Numbered from the stretch's first letter, positions 1 through 7,921 are shown. The stretch: 64,000 nt of DNA from Roseinatronobacter bogoriensis DSM 18756 (GCF_004366635.1 NZ_SORN01000002.1:186001-250000); one strand, 5' to 3'. Notes: generated by a model from the sequence alone, not told the origin. A program made the numbers and translations.

Positions 1-14
1 GCGCGAAGGAATTC

Positions 15-347
15 ATGGCCGCGTTCACAGCGCTTAACAAGACCAAAGCCGGAAAGAGAATGGCACAGATGGCCGGTCGAGATGTAATCGAAAACCCCGA
101 ATTTTACCGAGCCATGAAGGCTTTCCAAAACCTTCAGGAAAGACAGGCTTTTGAAGGATATCCCGCCGGATATTTTCGGCAAACTATTCTGGAAATTTCC
201 ACAATGAAGCCTGAATGGCAGGCAACGGAAATCACACGCTTTTGCGAAGCGCTTGAAGCCATATTTCCGAAGCAAATTTTCCCGCCGGATCGTGAACCAA
301 CCGCGCGGCGCGATTATGTAAAGAACTGTTTAAAAACAATCGGGTAA
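15..347 (+). CDS. Hypothetical protein of phage-like island
   Basis: A 110-residue basic, soluble protein with no signal peptide or membrane segment; I do not recognise its family. The start is supported by an AAGGA ribosome-binding site at 6-10. It begins 14 bases from the window edge, so an upstream start cannot be fully excluded. It is the first of a set of rightward genes leading to the primase and packaging genes, so it is probably an accessory gene of the same island, but it is separated from alpA by about 87 non-coding bases and may be a different transcription unit. Confidence 0.55.
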   Translation: MAAFTALNKTKAGKRMAQMAGRDVIENPEFYRAMKAFQNLQERQAFEGYPAGYFRQTILEISTMKPEWQATEITRFCEALEAIFPKQIFPPDREPTARRDYVKNCLKTIG

Positions 348-406
348 ACTCCATTCTTAATCAGATTAGTTTACCTTTTGAAGCAATAGGTTTTGTGTGA
401 ATATTA

Positions 407-433
407 GGATGCATCCGTAACAAAAGGGTGCAT
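407..433 (+). promoter_or_regulatory. Candidate operator upstream of the AlpA-like gene
   Basis: Two direct copies of GGRTGCAT (407-414 and 426-433) lie 19 bp apart, close to two helical turns, and the first is part of a perfect 10-bp palindrome at 407-416. The second copy ends directly before the alpA-like start codon at 435. The placement suggests binding of a regulator, possibly the AlpA-like protein itself. No binding data. Confidence 0.3.
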
Positions 434-434
434 T

Positions 435-596
435 ATGTTTCTATCTGACAAACAACTAGCGGCGCGATATGCCGTAGCGCGTCAAACGATCTGGCGCTGG
501 TCACGCAAGGGCCGCTTTCCCAAACCCGTAACACTATCGCAGGGCGTCACGCGCTGGCGTCTTTCCGATGTTGAGAATTGGGAGGGGGCGAAATGA
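435..596 (+). CDS. AlpA-family helix-turn-helix regulator
   Basis: A 53-residue protein that is almost entirely one MerR/AlpA-like winged helix: an N-terminal LSDKQLAARY helix, then the recognition helix with ARQTIWRWSRKGRFPKP, which is the usual AlpA signature, then a short wing and a C-terminal WRLSDVENW segment. AlpA proteins are small DNA-binding activators or excision regulators of P4-like satellites and PICI-type islands. It is probably the first gene of a tightly coupled operon: its TGA overlaps the next start codon in ATGA, and the following three genes are joined the same way. The best functional guess is control of the replication operon or of integrase elsewhere in the island. Confidence 0.8.
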   Translation: MFLSDKQLAARYAVARQTIWRWSRKGRFPKPVTLSQGVTRWRLSDVENWEGAK

Positions 597-877
597 TGCA
601 AGGCCCATTTATTCCCGATGATGTAGCGGAAGTTTTGAAGAATGCTGAAGCCGTCTTGCAGGCAAAGGCTAAACGCCTTGAGCGCCTCTTGATGATTTAC
701 GGCGATGGCGCTGAAGATGTTGAATTGGATGATGGTCAAATCTGGGAATGGGAAGTTTCGATTGATCATGGCGAAGTCGAACGCCTAGCGCAGAACCTTC
801 GCGGAATAGCGGAATTTGCGGGATGGCTTGCAAATTTCACGGTTGATCCAAGTGATGAAGCGGGGGGGCGAGCATGA
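593..877 (+). CDS. Hypothetical island protein
   Basis: A 94-residue acidic protein of unknown function. The start at 593 is chosen because it overlaps the alpA-like stop codon (ATGA) and is preceded by a strong GGGAGGGGG purine tract; an ATG at 578 lies inside the upstream gene and has no better signal. Helix-rich N-terminal half (ALKNAEAV-like amphipathic stretch), then a WEWEVSIDHGEVERLAQNL segment. It sits between the regulator and the primase, as small accessory genes usually do in satellite replication operons. No recognised domain. Confidence 0.6.
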   Translation: MMQGPFIPDDVAEVLKNAEAVLQAKAKRLERLLMIYGDGAEDVELDDGQIWEWEVSIDHGEVERLAQNLRGIAEFAGWLANFTVDPSDEAGGRA

Positions 878-1104
878 TGACGACCGATCTAGACGAACTT
901 TATAGCGGCTATGTCCGGTTGTTTATCGGCCACCTTGGAAAACAAGACGCGCCACACCGCAACGTTATGGCGGCTGCGATGATGACGGCAGCTTGCGCGC
1001 ATGAAAGCCATGTGCAGGGCGTCTTTTCTTGCGCGGAAAAGTTGCGTGATCTGGCCGATGAAATCGAGCGCGGCGAAGGGCCAGCGCGGGGGCCGATGCA
1101 ATGA
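874..1104 (+). CDS. Hypothetical island protein
   Basis: A 76-residue protein with no recognised domain, start and stop both in four-base ATGA overlaps with its neighbours (593-877 and 1101-3383), which strongly supports translation. It is rich in Met, Ala and His and looks soluble. Its position directly before the primase-helicase suggests a minor role in replication or its control, but this rests on position only. Confidence 0.6.
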   Translation: MMTTDLDELYSGYVRLFIGHLGKQDAPHRNVMAAAMMTAACAHESHVQGVFSCAEKLRDLADEIERGEGPARGPMQ

Positions 1105-3383
1105 ATATGCAGGACAAGATCAGCGGTTGCGCACAGGCAGCGCAAGAATACGCCGCGCGCGGCTGGCATGTTTTCCCGGTTCCAGTTGGAAAGAAGGAAA
1201 GCCACAAGAGCGCCAAATTCAGCAATGGCCGCAAATGGGGCGCGACAGATGACCCGCAAGAAATCGCGCAGGATTGGCGACAATGGCCTGAAGCAAATAT
1301 CGGGATCGTTTGCGGGCCGAAATCGGGCTTGCTGGTTATCGAGGCCGACACAGAGGCGGGCCACGGTGTAGACGGTATAGGCAACCTTGCCGCGCTGATC
1401 GAACAGAACGGGCCTTTGCCTGATACAATCGAAGCGCTTTCACCTTCTGGATCGTGGCACCTGTTTTTCAAATGGCCTGAAGGTTGGGATATCCGCAACA
1501 GTGCAGGGCAGGTTGCGCCGGGTGTAGATGTGCGCGGCGATGGTGGCATGGTGGTGGCAGTGCCAAGCGTTAAGCCCGGTCACGACAAGCCCTATCGCTG
1601 GAAAAACCCGCCGGGGCTGTTCGACCTGGGCGATTGCCCGGAATGGCTGTTGCGCCTTTGCCTGAAGCCAGAACCCAAACTTTCAGAGCGTGCCATGCCT
1701 ATGCGCAGCACCGGCAATGCGTGGGCAGAAACCGCCTTGCGTGGCGAAATCGCAGAATTGCTGGCAGCGCCAGAAGGCAAGCGAAACGCCGCATTGAATA
1801 AAGCCGCCTTCAGCTTGGGGCAGATCGTGGCAGGGGGCAGCTTGTCAGAAGGGCTAGTAGTGGAACGTCTTACAGTGACAGCGCAAGGAATAGGGCTTGA
1901 TCCGGTCGAGATTGAACCCACAATTCAATCAGGAATGCAGGCAGGCGCAAAAGAGCCGCGCGCACCGAAATCAGATTTACCCGCTCACACAAGCGACGGT
2001 GAACCGCGCCCAAATCAGCGCGATGACGCCTTGGACTTGTCACACGATGCGCTTGCAAATGAAATGGGCAGGCGCGGGTTTAGTCGGAATGCCCGCTATG
2101 TGTCCACATGGGGCAAATGGCTGTTCTGGGATAGAACCCGATGGACGGTTGATGAGCGTATGGAACACATGACGCGAACCCGCGAATTTCTGCGCACCCG
2201 CGCGGCTGAAATGCTGGCATGGGCAGAACGGAAAGCCGCAACGCTTGATGTTGAAAAGGCCGACAAGCTGCTGAAATGGGCAGAACAGGAAGCCCGAACA
2301 CTACGCAACAAGAACACGGTTGCAGCGATTGAAAGTCTTGCACGGTCGAACAGTGACAGTGTGGCAAGCCCTGATCTGTTTGATGCTGACCGGCTATTAC
2401 TTGGAACACCCGGCGGGACAGTTGATCTGAGCACAGGTAAGATGCGCCTTGCACGCCGCGAGGATTACATCACGAAATTGACCAGCGTCACGCCGCAATC
2501 AGGAACGCCGCGCCTATGGCTGCAATTCCTGAATGAAATCTTTGACGGTGACGCCGATCTGGTGGCCTTCATGCAACGCGCCGCAGGCTATGCGCTGACC
2601 GGGGAGACGCGCGAACATAAGCTACTGTTTCTTTACGGCACAGGCCGCAACGGTAAGTCAGTTTTTCTGAATATGCTGTTCGATATCTGGGGCGATTATG
2701 CCAAACGCGCAGCCGCGCAAACCTTCCTGAACACCAACGGCGACAAACACCCGACAGATGTTGCAGGGCTTCAGGGTGCAAGGCTGGTTGCCGGTTCTGA
2801 ATTGCCCAAAGGTAAGACATGGGATGAAAGCGTAATCAAAGACCTGACCGGCGGCGACAAGATGACCGCACGGTATATGCGCCAAGACTTTTTCGACTTT
2901 GACCCACAATTGACCCTGATGATTGCAGGCAACAATCAGCCTTCATTCCGGGGCGTTGATGAGGCGATCAGGGCGCGCGTGGTGCTGGTTCCGTTTACCG
3001 TCACGATACCGCCAGAACGCCGCGACAAGCACCTGCCCGACAAGCTGAAGGCCGAGGCGGGGCAAATACTCGCATGGGCTATAGAGGGGGCGCTACAGTG
3101 GCAGGAAAAGGGGTTGGACGTGCCAGCCAAGGTTGCAGCGGCATCAAGTGAATACTTTGACGATGAGGATACGCTAGGCCAATTTCTGACAGATGAAACA
3201 GAACGCGAGGCAATGGCCTTTGTCACTACATCGTCACTGCACCAACGCTTTGCCCAATGGTGCGATCTGCAAGGGCTGAATAGCTGGACGCTGCGCACGC
3301 TTCAGAAGGAAGTCAGATCACGCGGCTATGACGTTACACGCCGCAATATCGGGGCAGGCTTTCTGGGCTTGAAGCTGAAATGA
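1101..3383 (+). CDS. Prim-Pol / D5-type primase-helicase
   Basis: A 760-residue replication protein. The N-terminal ~200 residues resemble the bifunctional primase-polymerase domain (AARGWHVFPV start, LLVIEADTEAG acidic motif, a Ser-x-x-His-containing SPSGSWHLFF segment, then VRGDGGMVVAVPS). The C-terminal part is a D5/poxvirus-type superfamily 3 helicase with Walker A GTGRNGKS at residues 513-520 and a downstream MIAGNNQPSF sensor segment followed by an arginine-finger-like RARVVLVPF. Such fusions prime and unwind DNA for autonomous replication of satellites and plasmids, as in the P4 alpha protein. The start overlaps the preceding stop (ATGA). The repeat-rich region immediately downstream (3391-3492) is a plausible origin for it. 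Confidence 0.92.
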   Translation: MNMQDKISGCAQAAQEYAARGWHVFPVPVGKKESHKSAKFSNGRKWGATDDPQEIAQDWRQWPEANIGIVCGPKSGLLVIEADTEAGHGVDGIGNLAALIEQNGPLPDTIEALSPSGSWHLFFKWPEGWDIRNSAGQVAPGVDVRGDGGMVVAVPSVKPGHDKPYRWKNPPGLFDLGDCPEWLLRLCLKPEPKLSERAMPMRSTGNAWAETALRGEIAELLAAPEGKRNAALNKAAFSLGQIVAGGSLSEGLVVERLTVTAQGIGLDPVEIEPTIQSGMQAGAKEPRAPKSDLPAHTSDGEPRPNQRDDALDLSHDALANEMGRRGFSRNARYVSTWGKWLFWDRTRWTVDERMEHMTRTREFLRTRAAEMLAWAERKAATLDVEKADKLLKWAEQEARTLRNKNTVAAIESLARSNSDSVASPDLFDADRLLLGTPGGTVDLSTGKMRLARREDYITKLTSVTPQSGTPRLWLQFLNEIFDGDADLVAFMQRAAGYALTGETREHKLLFLYGTGRNGKSVFLNMLFDIWGDYAKRAAAQTFLNTNGDKHPTDVAGLQGARLVAGSELPKGKTWDESVIKDLTGGDKMTARYMRQDFFDFDPQLTLMIAGNNQPSFRGVDEAIRARVVLVPFTVTIPPERRDKHLPDKLKAEAGQILAWAIEGALQWQEKGLDVPAKVAAASSEYFDDEDTLGQFLTDETEREAMAFVTTSSLHQRFAQWCDLQGLNSWTLRTLQKEVRSRGYDVTRRNIGAGFLGLKLK

Positions 3384-3390
3384 GGGCGAA

Positions 3391-3492
3391 AGTGTAGGAA
3401 GTGTAGGTTCTAGGGTTATCGGGCGTATAGCTAAATCAGAACGTCTTTTTCCCTATACGGTGGATAAGGGGCAAACATACACTTCCTACACT
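3391..3492. repeat. Nested inverted repeats, candidate replication origin
   Basis: Outer arms: a perfect 15-bp inverted repeat, AGTGTAGGAAGTGTA at 3391-3405 and its reverse complement at 3478-3492. The left arm itself starts with two tandem AGTGTAGG-type units. Inner arms: CGTATAG at 3424-3430 and CTATACG at 3453-3459, symmetric about nearly the same centre. The region follows directly after the primase-helicase gene, where P4-like replicons often carry their origin or a cis element bound by the primase-helicase. Function is inferred. Confidence 0.45.
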
Positions 3493-3740
3493 GTGCCGCA
3501 AAACTGGGGCGATATGCCTTTGTGAAACATGGTTCCAATGGTCGGAACATATCAAAGGGGCGGTAACGAGGGATTAAGATTTGCTTTCTCTCTCACTGAA
3601 ATTCAGGGCGATATGTTCAGCGCAACATAACGCATAAAATTGACCCGCTACCCGTCAAAATGCACGGTTCTATTCCCATGACAGGGGCCGCACAGCATCG
3701 ATAACATTGATAATTACAGGATGCTACATTGCAACCCTAT

Positions 3741-3768
3741 ATCATACCCTACAAAAAAGCGGTATGAT
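3741..3768. promoter_or_regulatory. Candidate operator before the packaging genes
   Basis: A perfect 8-bp inverted repeat, ATCATACC (3741-3748) and GGTATGAT (3761-3768), with a 12-bp A-rich spacer. It ends 23 bp before the start codon at 3792 of the first packaging gene. Its dyad symmetry and position fit an operator for a repressor or activator of the terminase-capsid operon; a transcript hairpin that affects translation is an alternative. Confidence 0.4.
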
Positions 3769-3791
3769 GTGACTGAAACTAGGGGGCAGAT

Positions 3792-4139
3792 ATGCCAGAC
3801 TTGCCGCAAAGATACAGCGCAGATTGGATTGAAAAGCTGGACGGTCGCACGACACTTGCAAAGGTGGTGCAATCCCGGCTGGCCGAATTGCAGGCTGATC
3901 TAGGCGGGCCGGATGCGCTTTCATATCAAGAGCGCAGCTTGACCCGGCGCGCGGTATGGCTGGAAGCCCTGATCGAGAGCCGCGAGACAGCATTGGCGCG
4001 GGGTGAAGAAATTGAAGAAGGCGTTCACACGCAATCAATCAATGCCCTGATGGGCGTTTGGAAAGCGCTTGGCCTTCAGCGCCGGGCGCGTGACGTGACC
4101 GATCTGGCAACGTATCTGCGCAGCAAGGGGGCCGCATGA
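3792..4139 (+). CDS. Candidate small terminase / pre-terminase protein
   Basis: A 115-residue charged, helical protein starting after an AGGGGGCAG ribosome-binding site. The pattern (DxRTxLAKVVQSRLAELQADLGG near residues 19-40, LTRRAVWLEALIE, and a C-terminal LMGVWKALGLQRRARDVTDL) is one I associate with short proteins encoded directly upstream of large terminases in phages and islands of Rhodobacterales. Small terminases recognise pac or cos DNA and activate the large subunit. The assignment is by size, helix content and position; I cannot show a DNA-binding motif. It overlaps the next gene by ATGA. Confidence 0.55.
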   Translation: MPDLPQRYSADWIEKLDGRTTLAKVVQSRLAELQADLGGPDALSYQERSLTRRAVWLEALIESRETALARGEEIEEGVHTQSINALMGVWKALGLQRRARDVTDLATYLRSKGAA

Positions 4140-4276
4140 TGCTGGTCACGATCAGACCCGGACCCGTTTTGCATGTTTGGAAAGATGGGCAAGAGGTGGC
4201 GCAGGTGAAGCTATCCATCCCGGCGGCGCTGACCCTGCTGGCCGATCTGGCAACCGCGATCAGGGGGCGCAGATGA
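4136..4276 (+). CDS. Small protein between terminase genes
   Basis: A 46-residue ORF (M-M-L-V-T-I-R-P-G-P start, ending in AIRGRR) that overlaps the upstream gene by ATGA and the large terminase start by ATGA at 4273-4276. Perfect four-base overlaps at both ends are strong evidence of translation. It has a short beta-rich N-terminal half and a hydrophobic helix near the C terminus. Function unknown; likely a minor packaging or coupling peptide. Confidence 0.6.
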   Translation: MMLVTIRPGPVLHVWKDGQEVAQVKLSIPAALTLLADLATAIRGRR

Positions 4277-5706
4277 CCGTCACGATCCGCGATGCAATGA
4301 CCGATCCGCAGTTATTTGGCGATACCTTTGCAGGCGACAGCTTCAAGGCATGGCGCGCACTGCTATCAGGCTTTTACGGTCTGCCCTTGTCGGATGATGA
4401 GGCCGCGATCTGGCAACAGGTCACAGCGCGCACAGAAACGCCACAGGAAGCCCATGACGAACTTTGGCTAGTGGTTGGAAGGCGTGGCGGCAAGAGCCAT
4501 GCAGCGGCCTTGCTGGCAGTGTTTGAAGCCGCATTCAAGGATCACCGGGATAAGCTGGCCGCAGGTGAGTTTGCAACCGTGATGCTGATTGCAGGTGACA
4601 GACCACAGGCGCGCACGCTGTTGCGCTATGTGCGCGGGTTGTTTGAACACCCGATGTTGAAGCCCCTTGTTCAGCGCGAGACAGCCGAAGGGCTGGAACT
4701 GACAAACCGTAGCGCGATTGAAGTGCATACGGCATCACACAGGGCAGTGCGCGGCTATACTTGCGCAGCCGTGATTGCAGATGAATTGGCCTTCTGGTTT
4801 TCCGATGGTGCGCGGCCTGATGCTGAAGTTATCGCGGCTGTAAGGCCAGCACTGGCAACGCTTGGGGGCAAGCTGATTGCGCTATCCAGCCCCTATGCGC
4901 GGCGCGGGATGCTTTGGACAACGTATAAAAACCGTTTCGGCAAAGCTGGCCGGGTGCTGGTGGCACAAGCCCCAAGCCGGACGATGAACCCGACCTTGCC
5001 GCAGCGTGTTGTTGATGACGCGTTGAAGGATGACAGCGCGCGGGCGTCTGCTGAATACTTGGCGCAGTTTCGCAGCGATATTGAGGCGTTTCTTTCGGTC
5101 GAGGTGGTGGACGCGGTAACGCGTGACAAGCCGCTGGAATTGCCGCCGGTCGAGGGCGTCACCTATACGGCATTTGCTGACCCGTCTGGTGGTGGTGCTG
5201 ATGAGTTTACGCTTTCAATCGGTCATCGTGAAAAGGGCGTAACCGTTATTGATTTGGTGGTGGGGCGCAGGGGCAATCCGGCACAGATCACTGAAGAATT
5301 TTCCGAAATCCTGAAACATTATAGTATAACAAAAGTGTCTGGCGACCGATACGCGGGCGCGTGGGTTGTCGAGCGTTTCGCGGATCACGGGATCATCTAT
5401 CAGGCCACGGCACCTGCCCGGTCTGAACTTTATCTTGCGCTAGGTCTGGCCGCACGGTCGGGCCAGCTTGAGTTGCCGCCATGCGAGGCGCTGGCGGGGC
5501 AGTTAGTGGCGCTAGAGCGGCGCACATCACGCGGCGGGCGGGATCAGATAGATCACCCACCCGGCGGGCATGATGACCGCGCCAATGCGTGTGCAGGCGT
5601 GGTGCAGGCACTCGCACAAACGAAACCGGCATTCATCTTTGAAATCGGGGACAGCAAGCGCGGCGCTGTTGCTCCGGCGGGATTGCCGGAAACACACCTT
5701 CATTAG
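4273..5706 (+). CDS. Phage terminase large subunit
   Basis: A 477-residue DNA-packaging motor. The start at 4273 overlaps the preceding stop in ATGA; a longer frame opening at 4177 would read through the 46-residue gene and is rejected. Walker A is GRRGGKS at residues 69-75, Walker B is the hydrophobic strand ending in IADELAFW, and the C-terminal RNase H-like nuclease carries an FADPSGGG acidic motif and a final HDDRANACAG motif. Large terminases cut and pump DNA into proheads. It is followed after 11 bp by the capsid gene, without the portal gene that normally comes next. Complete in length and motifs. Confidence 0.93.
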   Translation: MTVTIRDAMTDPQLFGDTFAGDSFKAWRALLSGFYGLPLSDDEAAIWQQVTARTETPQEAHDELWLVVGRRGGKSHAAALLAVFEAAFKDHRDKLAAGEFATVMLIAGDRPQARTLLRYVRGLFEHPMLKPLVQRETAEGLELTNRSAIEVHTASHRAVRGYTCAAVIADELAFWFSDGARPDAEVIAAVRPALATLGGKLIALSSPYARRGMLWTTYKNRFGKAGRVLVAQAPSRTMNPTLPQRVVDDALKDDSARASAEYLAQFRSDIEAFLSVEVVDAVTRDKPLELPPVEGVTYTAFADPSGGGADEFTLSIGHREKGVTVIDLVVGRRGNPAQITEEFSEILKHYSITKVSGDRYAGAWVVERFADHGIIYQATAPARSELYLALGLAARSGQLELPPCEALAGQLVALERRTSRGGRDQIDHPPGGHDDRANACAGVVQALAQTKPAFIFEIGDSKRGAVAPAGLPETHLH

Positions 5707-5717
5707 GAGTATGCGTC

Positions 5718-6866
5718 ATGAAAGACGATATCGTAACTGAACTGAAGGCCGCGTCTGATCGTGTGAAAGACATGGATGCGCGCCTTGCATATCTTGAGAA
5801 AGCCGAGGCGAAATCCCAAACCCCTGCATTCTATCGCGGCGGGGGCGTGGCGTCCGATGGCATGGAGTGGAAAGACGCGAATGTAGCGGATTTTCTGCGC
5901 AAGAATGCCTTGCCTGCTGGCATGGAAACCAAAGACTTGAGCATCACGGCAGACGGTCAGGGCGTGACAGTGCGCGGTGACTGGTCTGGACGTATCTTCA
6001 AGCTGATCCGCGAATCCAGCCCTATGCGGCAGGTTGCCAGCGTTATGAACACGTCCAGCAACGCGCTTGAAGTGCTGGTGGATCGTGCCGAGCCGCAATC
6101 CGCGTGGGTGAATGAGACAGCCGCGCGGGATGAAACCGCAGCTTCTTTCTTGTCGCGTCATTCAATCCCTGTTTTCGAGCACTACGCATTGCCGGTGGCA
6201 ACGCAACACCTGCTGGAAGATAGTGAAATTGATGTTGAAACATGGTTGCAGGGCAAGATTGCAACGCGTTTCGGGCGTCAGGAAAGCAACGCTTTCTTCA
6301 ATGGCAACGGCACCGGCGAGCCTAAAGGCATTCTGACATATGACTTTGTGCCGGATGCAGATCACGTCTGGGGCGCTGATCCTGCTGCTTACACCATTGG
6401 CGCGATCTATTCGGGCGTAGATGGTGACATTACCAATGGCAGCGTAGATGGCGCAGCGGCGCTGGATACACTGGGCGATCTGGTGGACGCGCTGAAGGCT
6501 GAATACTTGCCGAATGCGTCTTTCCTGATGACGCGGGCCATGCGCAACAAGCTGCGCAAGTTGCGGGATGCGGAAAACCGGCCTTTCTATCAGCCGTCAC
6601 TTTCCGAAGCCATTCCAGACCGTCTGATGGGCTATCCCGTGCGACTGGCCGAGGATATGGGCGCGCTTGATACCGATGTTGCAGGCATCTTGTTTGGCGA
6701 CTTTGGCGAGGCTTACACGGTCGCAGATCGTGTGGGGATCAGCATCATTCGCGATCAGATCACCCGTCCGGGCTTTGTTCGGTGGTATGCCCGCAAGCGT
6801 TTGGGCGGCGCGCTGACAAACCCCGAGGCGGTGAAAGCGTTGATCTTGGGCAGCGAGCCTGAGTGA
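5718..6866 (+). CDS. HK97-type phage major capsid protein
   Basis: A 382-residue protein with a short N-terminal coiled-coil (residues 1-35, KAASDRVKDMDARLAYLEKAEA) and an HK97-fold body: GIFKLIRESSPMRQVASV-like region near residue 95, the EPKGIL segment typical of the family near 205, and a C-terminal RDQITRPGFVRWYARKRLGG. An AGGAG site precedes the ATG. The N-terminal arm is shorter than the usual ~100-residue scaffolding delta domain, and no prohead protease gene is adjacent. So either assembly is protease-independent or a helper phage provides the missing proteins. Followed by a strong terminator. Confidence 0.92.
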   Translation: MKDDIVTELKAASDRVKDMDARLAYLEKAEAKSQTPAFYRGGGVASDGMEWKDANVADFLRKNALPAGMETKDLSITADGQGVTVRGDWSGRIFKLIRESSPMRQVASVMNTSSNALEVLVDRAEPQSAWVNETAARDETAASFLSRHSIPVFEHYALPVATQHLLEDSEIDVETWLQGKIATRFGRQESNAFFNGNGTGEPKGILTYDFVPDADHVWGADPAAYTIGAIYSGVDGDITNGSVDGAAALDTLGDLVDALKAEYLPNASFLMTRAMRNKLRKLRDAENRPFYQPSLSEAIPDRLMGYPVRLAEDMGALDTDVAGILFGDFGEAYTVADRVGISIIRDQITRPGFVRWYARKRLGGALTNPEAVKALILGSEPE

Positions 6867-6979
6867 TGAGAACCCTTCCGCGCGGGGACGTGTGCGCGGC
6901 GTGGATTAGCCGGATCGTGCCACGCCATGAAAAACACCGGCAGCATGGGGGCGTTTCCGAAGTTGCGTTGACCATGCAG

Positions 6980-7006
6980 GGGCAGGCTTTCGGGCCTGCC
7001 CTTTTT
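6980..7006 (+). terminator. Rho-independent terminator after capsid gene
   Basis: Perfect 8-bp stem GGGCAGGC (6980-6987) / GCCTGCCC (6994-7001), 6-base loop, followed by TTTTT at 7002-7006. It closes the terminase-capsid transcription unit. Confidence 0.85.
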
Positions 7007-7022
7007 CACAGGAGAGGAACCA

Positions 7023-7229
7023 ATGGCACAAAACCCTGAATTGCACCTATGGCGGGCCGTGCTGGTCGCTGGATTGGATGACGCAGCAAAGGCCAAGACG
7101 CCAGCCGATGCGGCATGGATCAGGTCACGCGACTTTGTGCTGGTCTGTCATCTTGCGCAGGTGGACCCGCAAGCCGTGTTGGAAAGATATACGCCAGAGC
7201 GATTCGCAAAAATGCCGAAGGTGGCATGA
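7023..7229 (+). CDS. Hypothetical island protein after capsid gene
   Basis: A 68-residue protein with a GGAGAGGAACC ribosome-binding site. Helical, with a recognisable pattern LWRAVLVAGLDDAAK...WIRSRDFVLVCHLAQVDPQAVLERY, reminiscent of small phage proteins found near capsid genes in alphaproteobacterial prophages; the SRDF-VC-LA-xDP core resembles a short DNA- or protein-binding helix pair, but I cannot name the family. It lies between the capsid terminator and the tRNA attachment end, so it is the last gene of the island. Confidence 0.65.
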   Translation: MAQNPELHLWRAVLVAGLDDAAKAKTPADAAWIRSRDFVLVCHLAQVDPQAVLERYTPERFAKMPKVA

Positions 7230-7320
7230 AACAAGCGTTTTTTCGTTGATGGGTATTCAGGCGGGTAAGCCAAAAACCATTCAGAAAAGCCGTTTAATTT
7301 CATGCACTTACGGGGATTTT

Positions 7321-7394
7321 TGGAGCGGGTGAAGGGAATCGAACCCTCGTTGTCAGCTTGGGAAGCTGCTGCTCTACCATTGAGCTACACCCGC
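7321..7394 (-). tRNA. tRNA-Gly (anticodon CCC)
   Basis: On the minus strand a full cloverleaf can be folded: acceptor GCGGGTG/CACCCGC, D-arm GCTC..GAGC with the short glycine-type AATGGTAGA loop, anticodon loop TTCCCAA (CCC), T-arm with TTCGATT loop, discriminator T and an encoded CCA (7321-7323). The 3' end faces the phage-like island, which fits the common use of tRNA 3' ends as attachment sites. It reads GGG codons. Confidence 0.95.
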
Positions 7395-7403
7395 ATATAG
7401 GTC

Positions 7404-7432
7404 GCAATACTCTGCGCCCCATACCACGTCAA
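7404..7432 (-). promoter_or_regulatory. Promoter of the tRNA-Gly gene
   Basis: On the minus strand TTGACG (7432-7427) is followed after 17 bp by TATTGC (7409-7404), about 10 bp before the 5' end of the tRNA at 7394. Spacing and position match a housekeeping sigma-70 promoter. Confidence 0.6.
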
Positions 7433-7438
7433 GTCGGT

Positions 7439-7921
7439 TCAGAACGGGATTTCGTCATCCATATCTGCCGGGCCGGATGGGGCAGAGCCGCGCCCGGAGC
7501 CGTAATTGCCGCCGCGATCCTGGCCTCTGCCATAATCGCCACCGCCGCCGCTGCTGCCACCGCCATCTGCGCGACTACCCAGCATCGTCAGTTCACCCCT
7601 GTAAGGACGCAGAACGATTTCAGTCGAATACCGGTCTGCGCCAGACTGGTCTTGCCATTTGCGGGTTTCCAGCTGCCCTTCGATATAGACGGTCGAGCCT
7701 TTGCGCAGATACTGTTCCGCGATCCGCACCAGCCCTTCGTTGAAAATTGCAACACTGTGCCATTCGGTCTTTTCGCGCTGTTCGCCCGTGTTCTTGTCGC
7801 GCCAGCGTTCGGATGTGGCAATGCGCAGATTGCAGACCTTGCCGCCACTGGGAAAGCTGCGGATCTCGGGGTCGCGCCCCAAATTTCCAATGATGATGAC
7901 CTTGTTGACAGATCCTGCCAT
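7439..7921 (-). CDS. ssb: Single-stranded DNA-binding protein
   Basis: 160 residues from MAGSVNKVIIIGNLG; this start has a GGGGAA site upstream, and a longer reading to 8056 has none of the family's features. The OB fold spans residues ~4-108 (GRDPEIRSFPSGG, WHSVAIFNEGL, VYIEGQLETRKW). It is followed by a Gly/Arg-rich linker and the acidic tail ending DDEIPF, which docks replication and repair partners. It binds single-stranded DNA as a tetramer. Monocistronic, next to the tRNA; it belongs to the chromosome rather than to the island, judging by its position beyond the attachment end. Confidence 0.96.
   Translation of the reverse strand: MAGSVNKVIIIGNLGRDPEIRSFPSGGKVCNLRIATSERWRDKNTGEQREKTEWHSVAIFNEGLVRIAEQYLRKGSTVYIEGQLETRKWQDQSGADRYSTEIVLRPYRGELTMLGSRADGGGSSGGGGDYGRGQDRGGNYGSGRGSAPSGPADMDDEIPF

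Larger units (their letters stand above)
3384..3791. other. Non-coding, repeat-rich region of the island
   Basis: This 408-bp stretch lies between the primase-helicase and the packaging genes and has no convincing gene. It contains a nested pair of inverted repeats (3391-3492), a GTTCC/GGAAC inverted repeat near 3529-3547, two copies of GGGCGATATG (3507-3516 and 3606-3615), and an 8-bp inverted repeat just upstream of the next gene (3741-3768). This density of symmetric elements fits a replication origin and/or a control region for the packaging operon. Confidence 0.5.

Noticed and set aside
6866..7039. 57-codon frame overlapping the capsid stop
   Set aside because: Despite a TGATG overlap it runs through the terminator at 6980-7006 and ends inside the next gene; no ribosome site.
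1..7394. Gene transfer agent cluster
   Set aside because: GTA clusters of Rhodobacterales contain portal, protease, head-tail and tail genes and no primase; here those are missing and a Prim-Pol/helicase is present.
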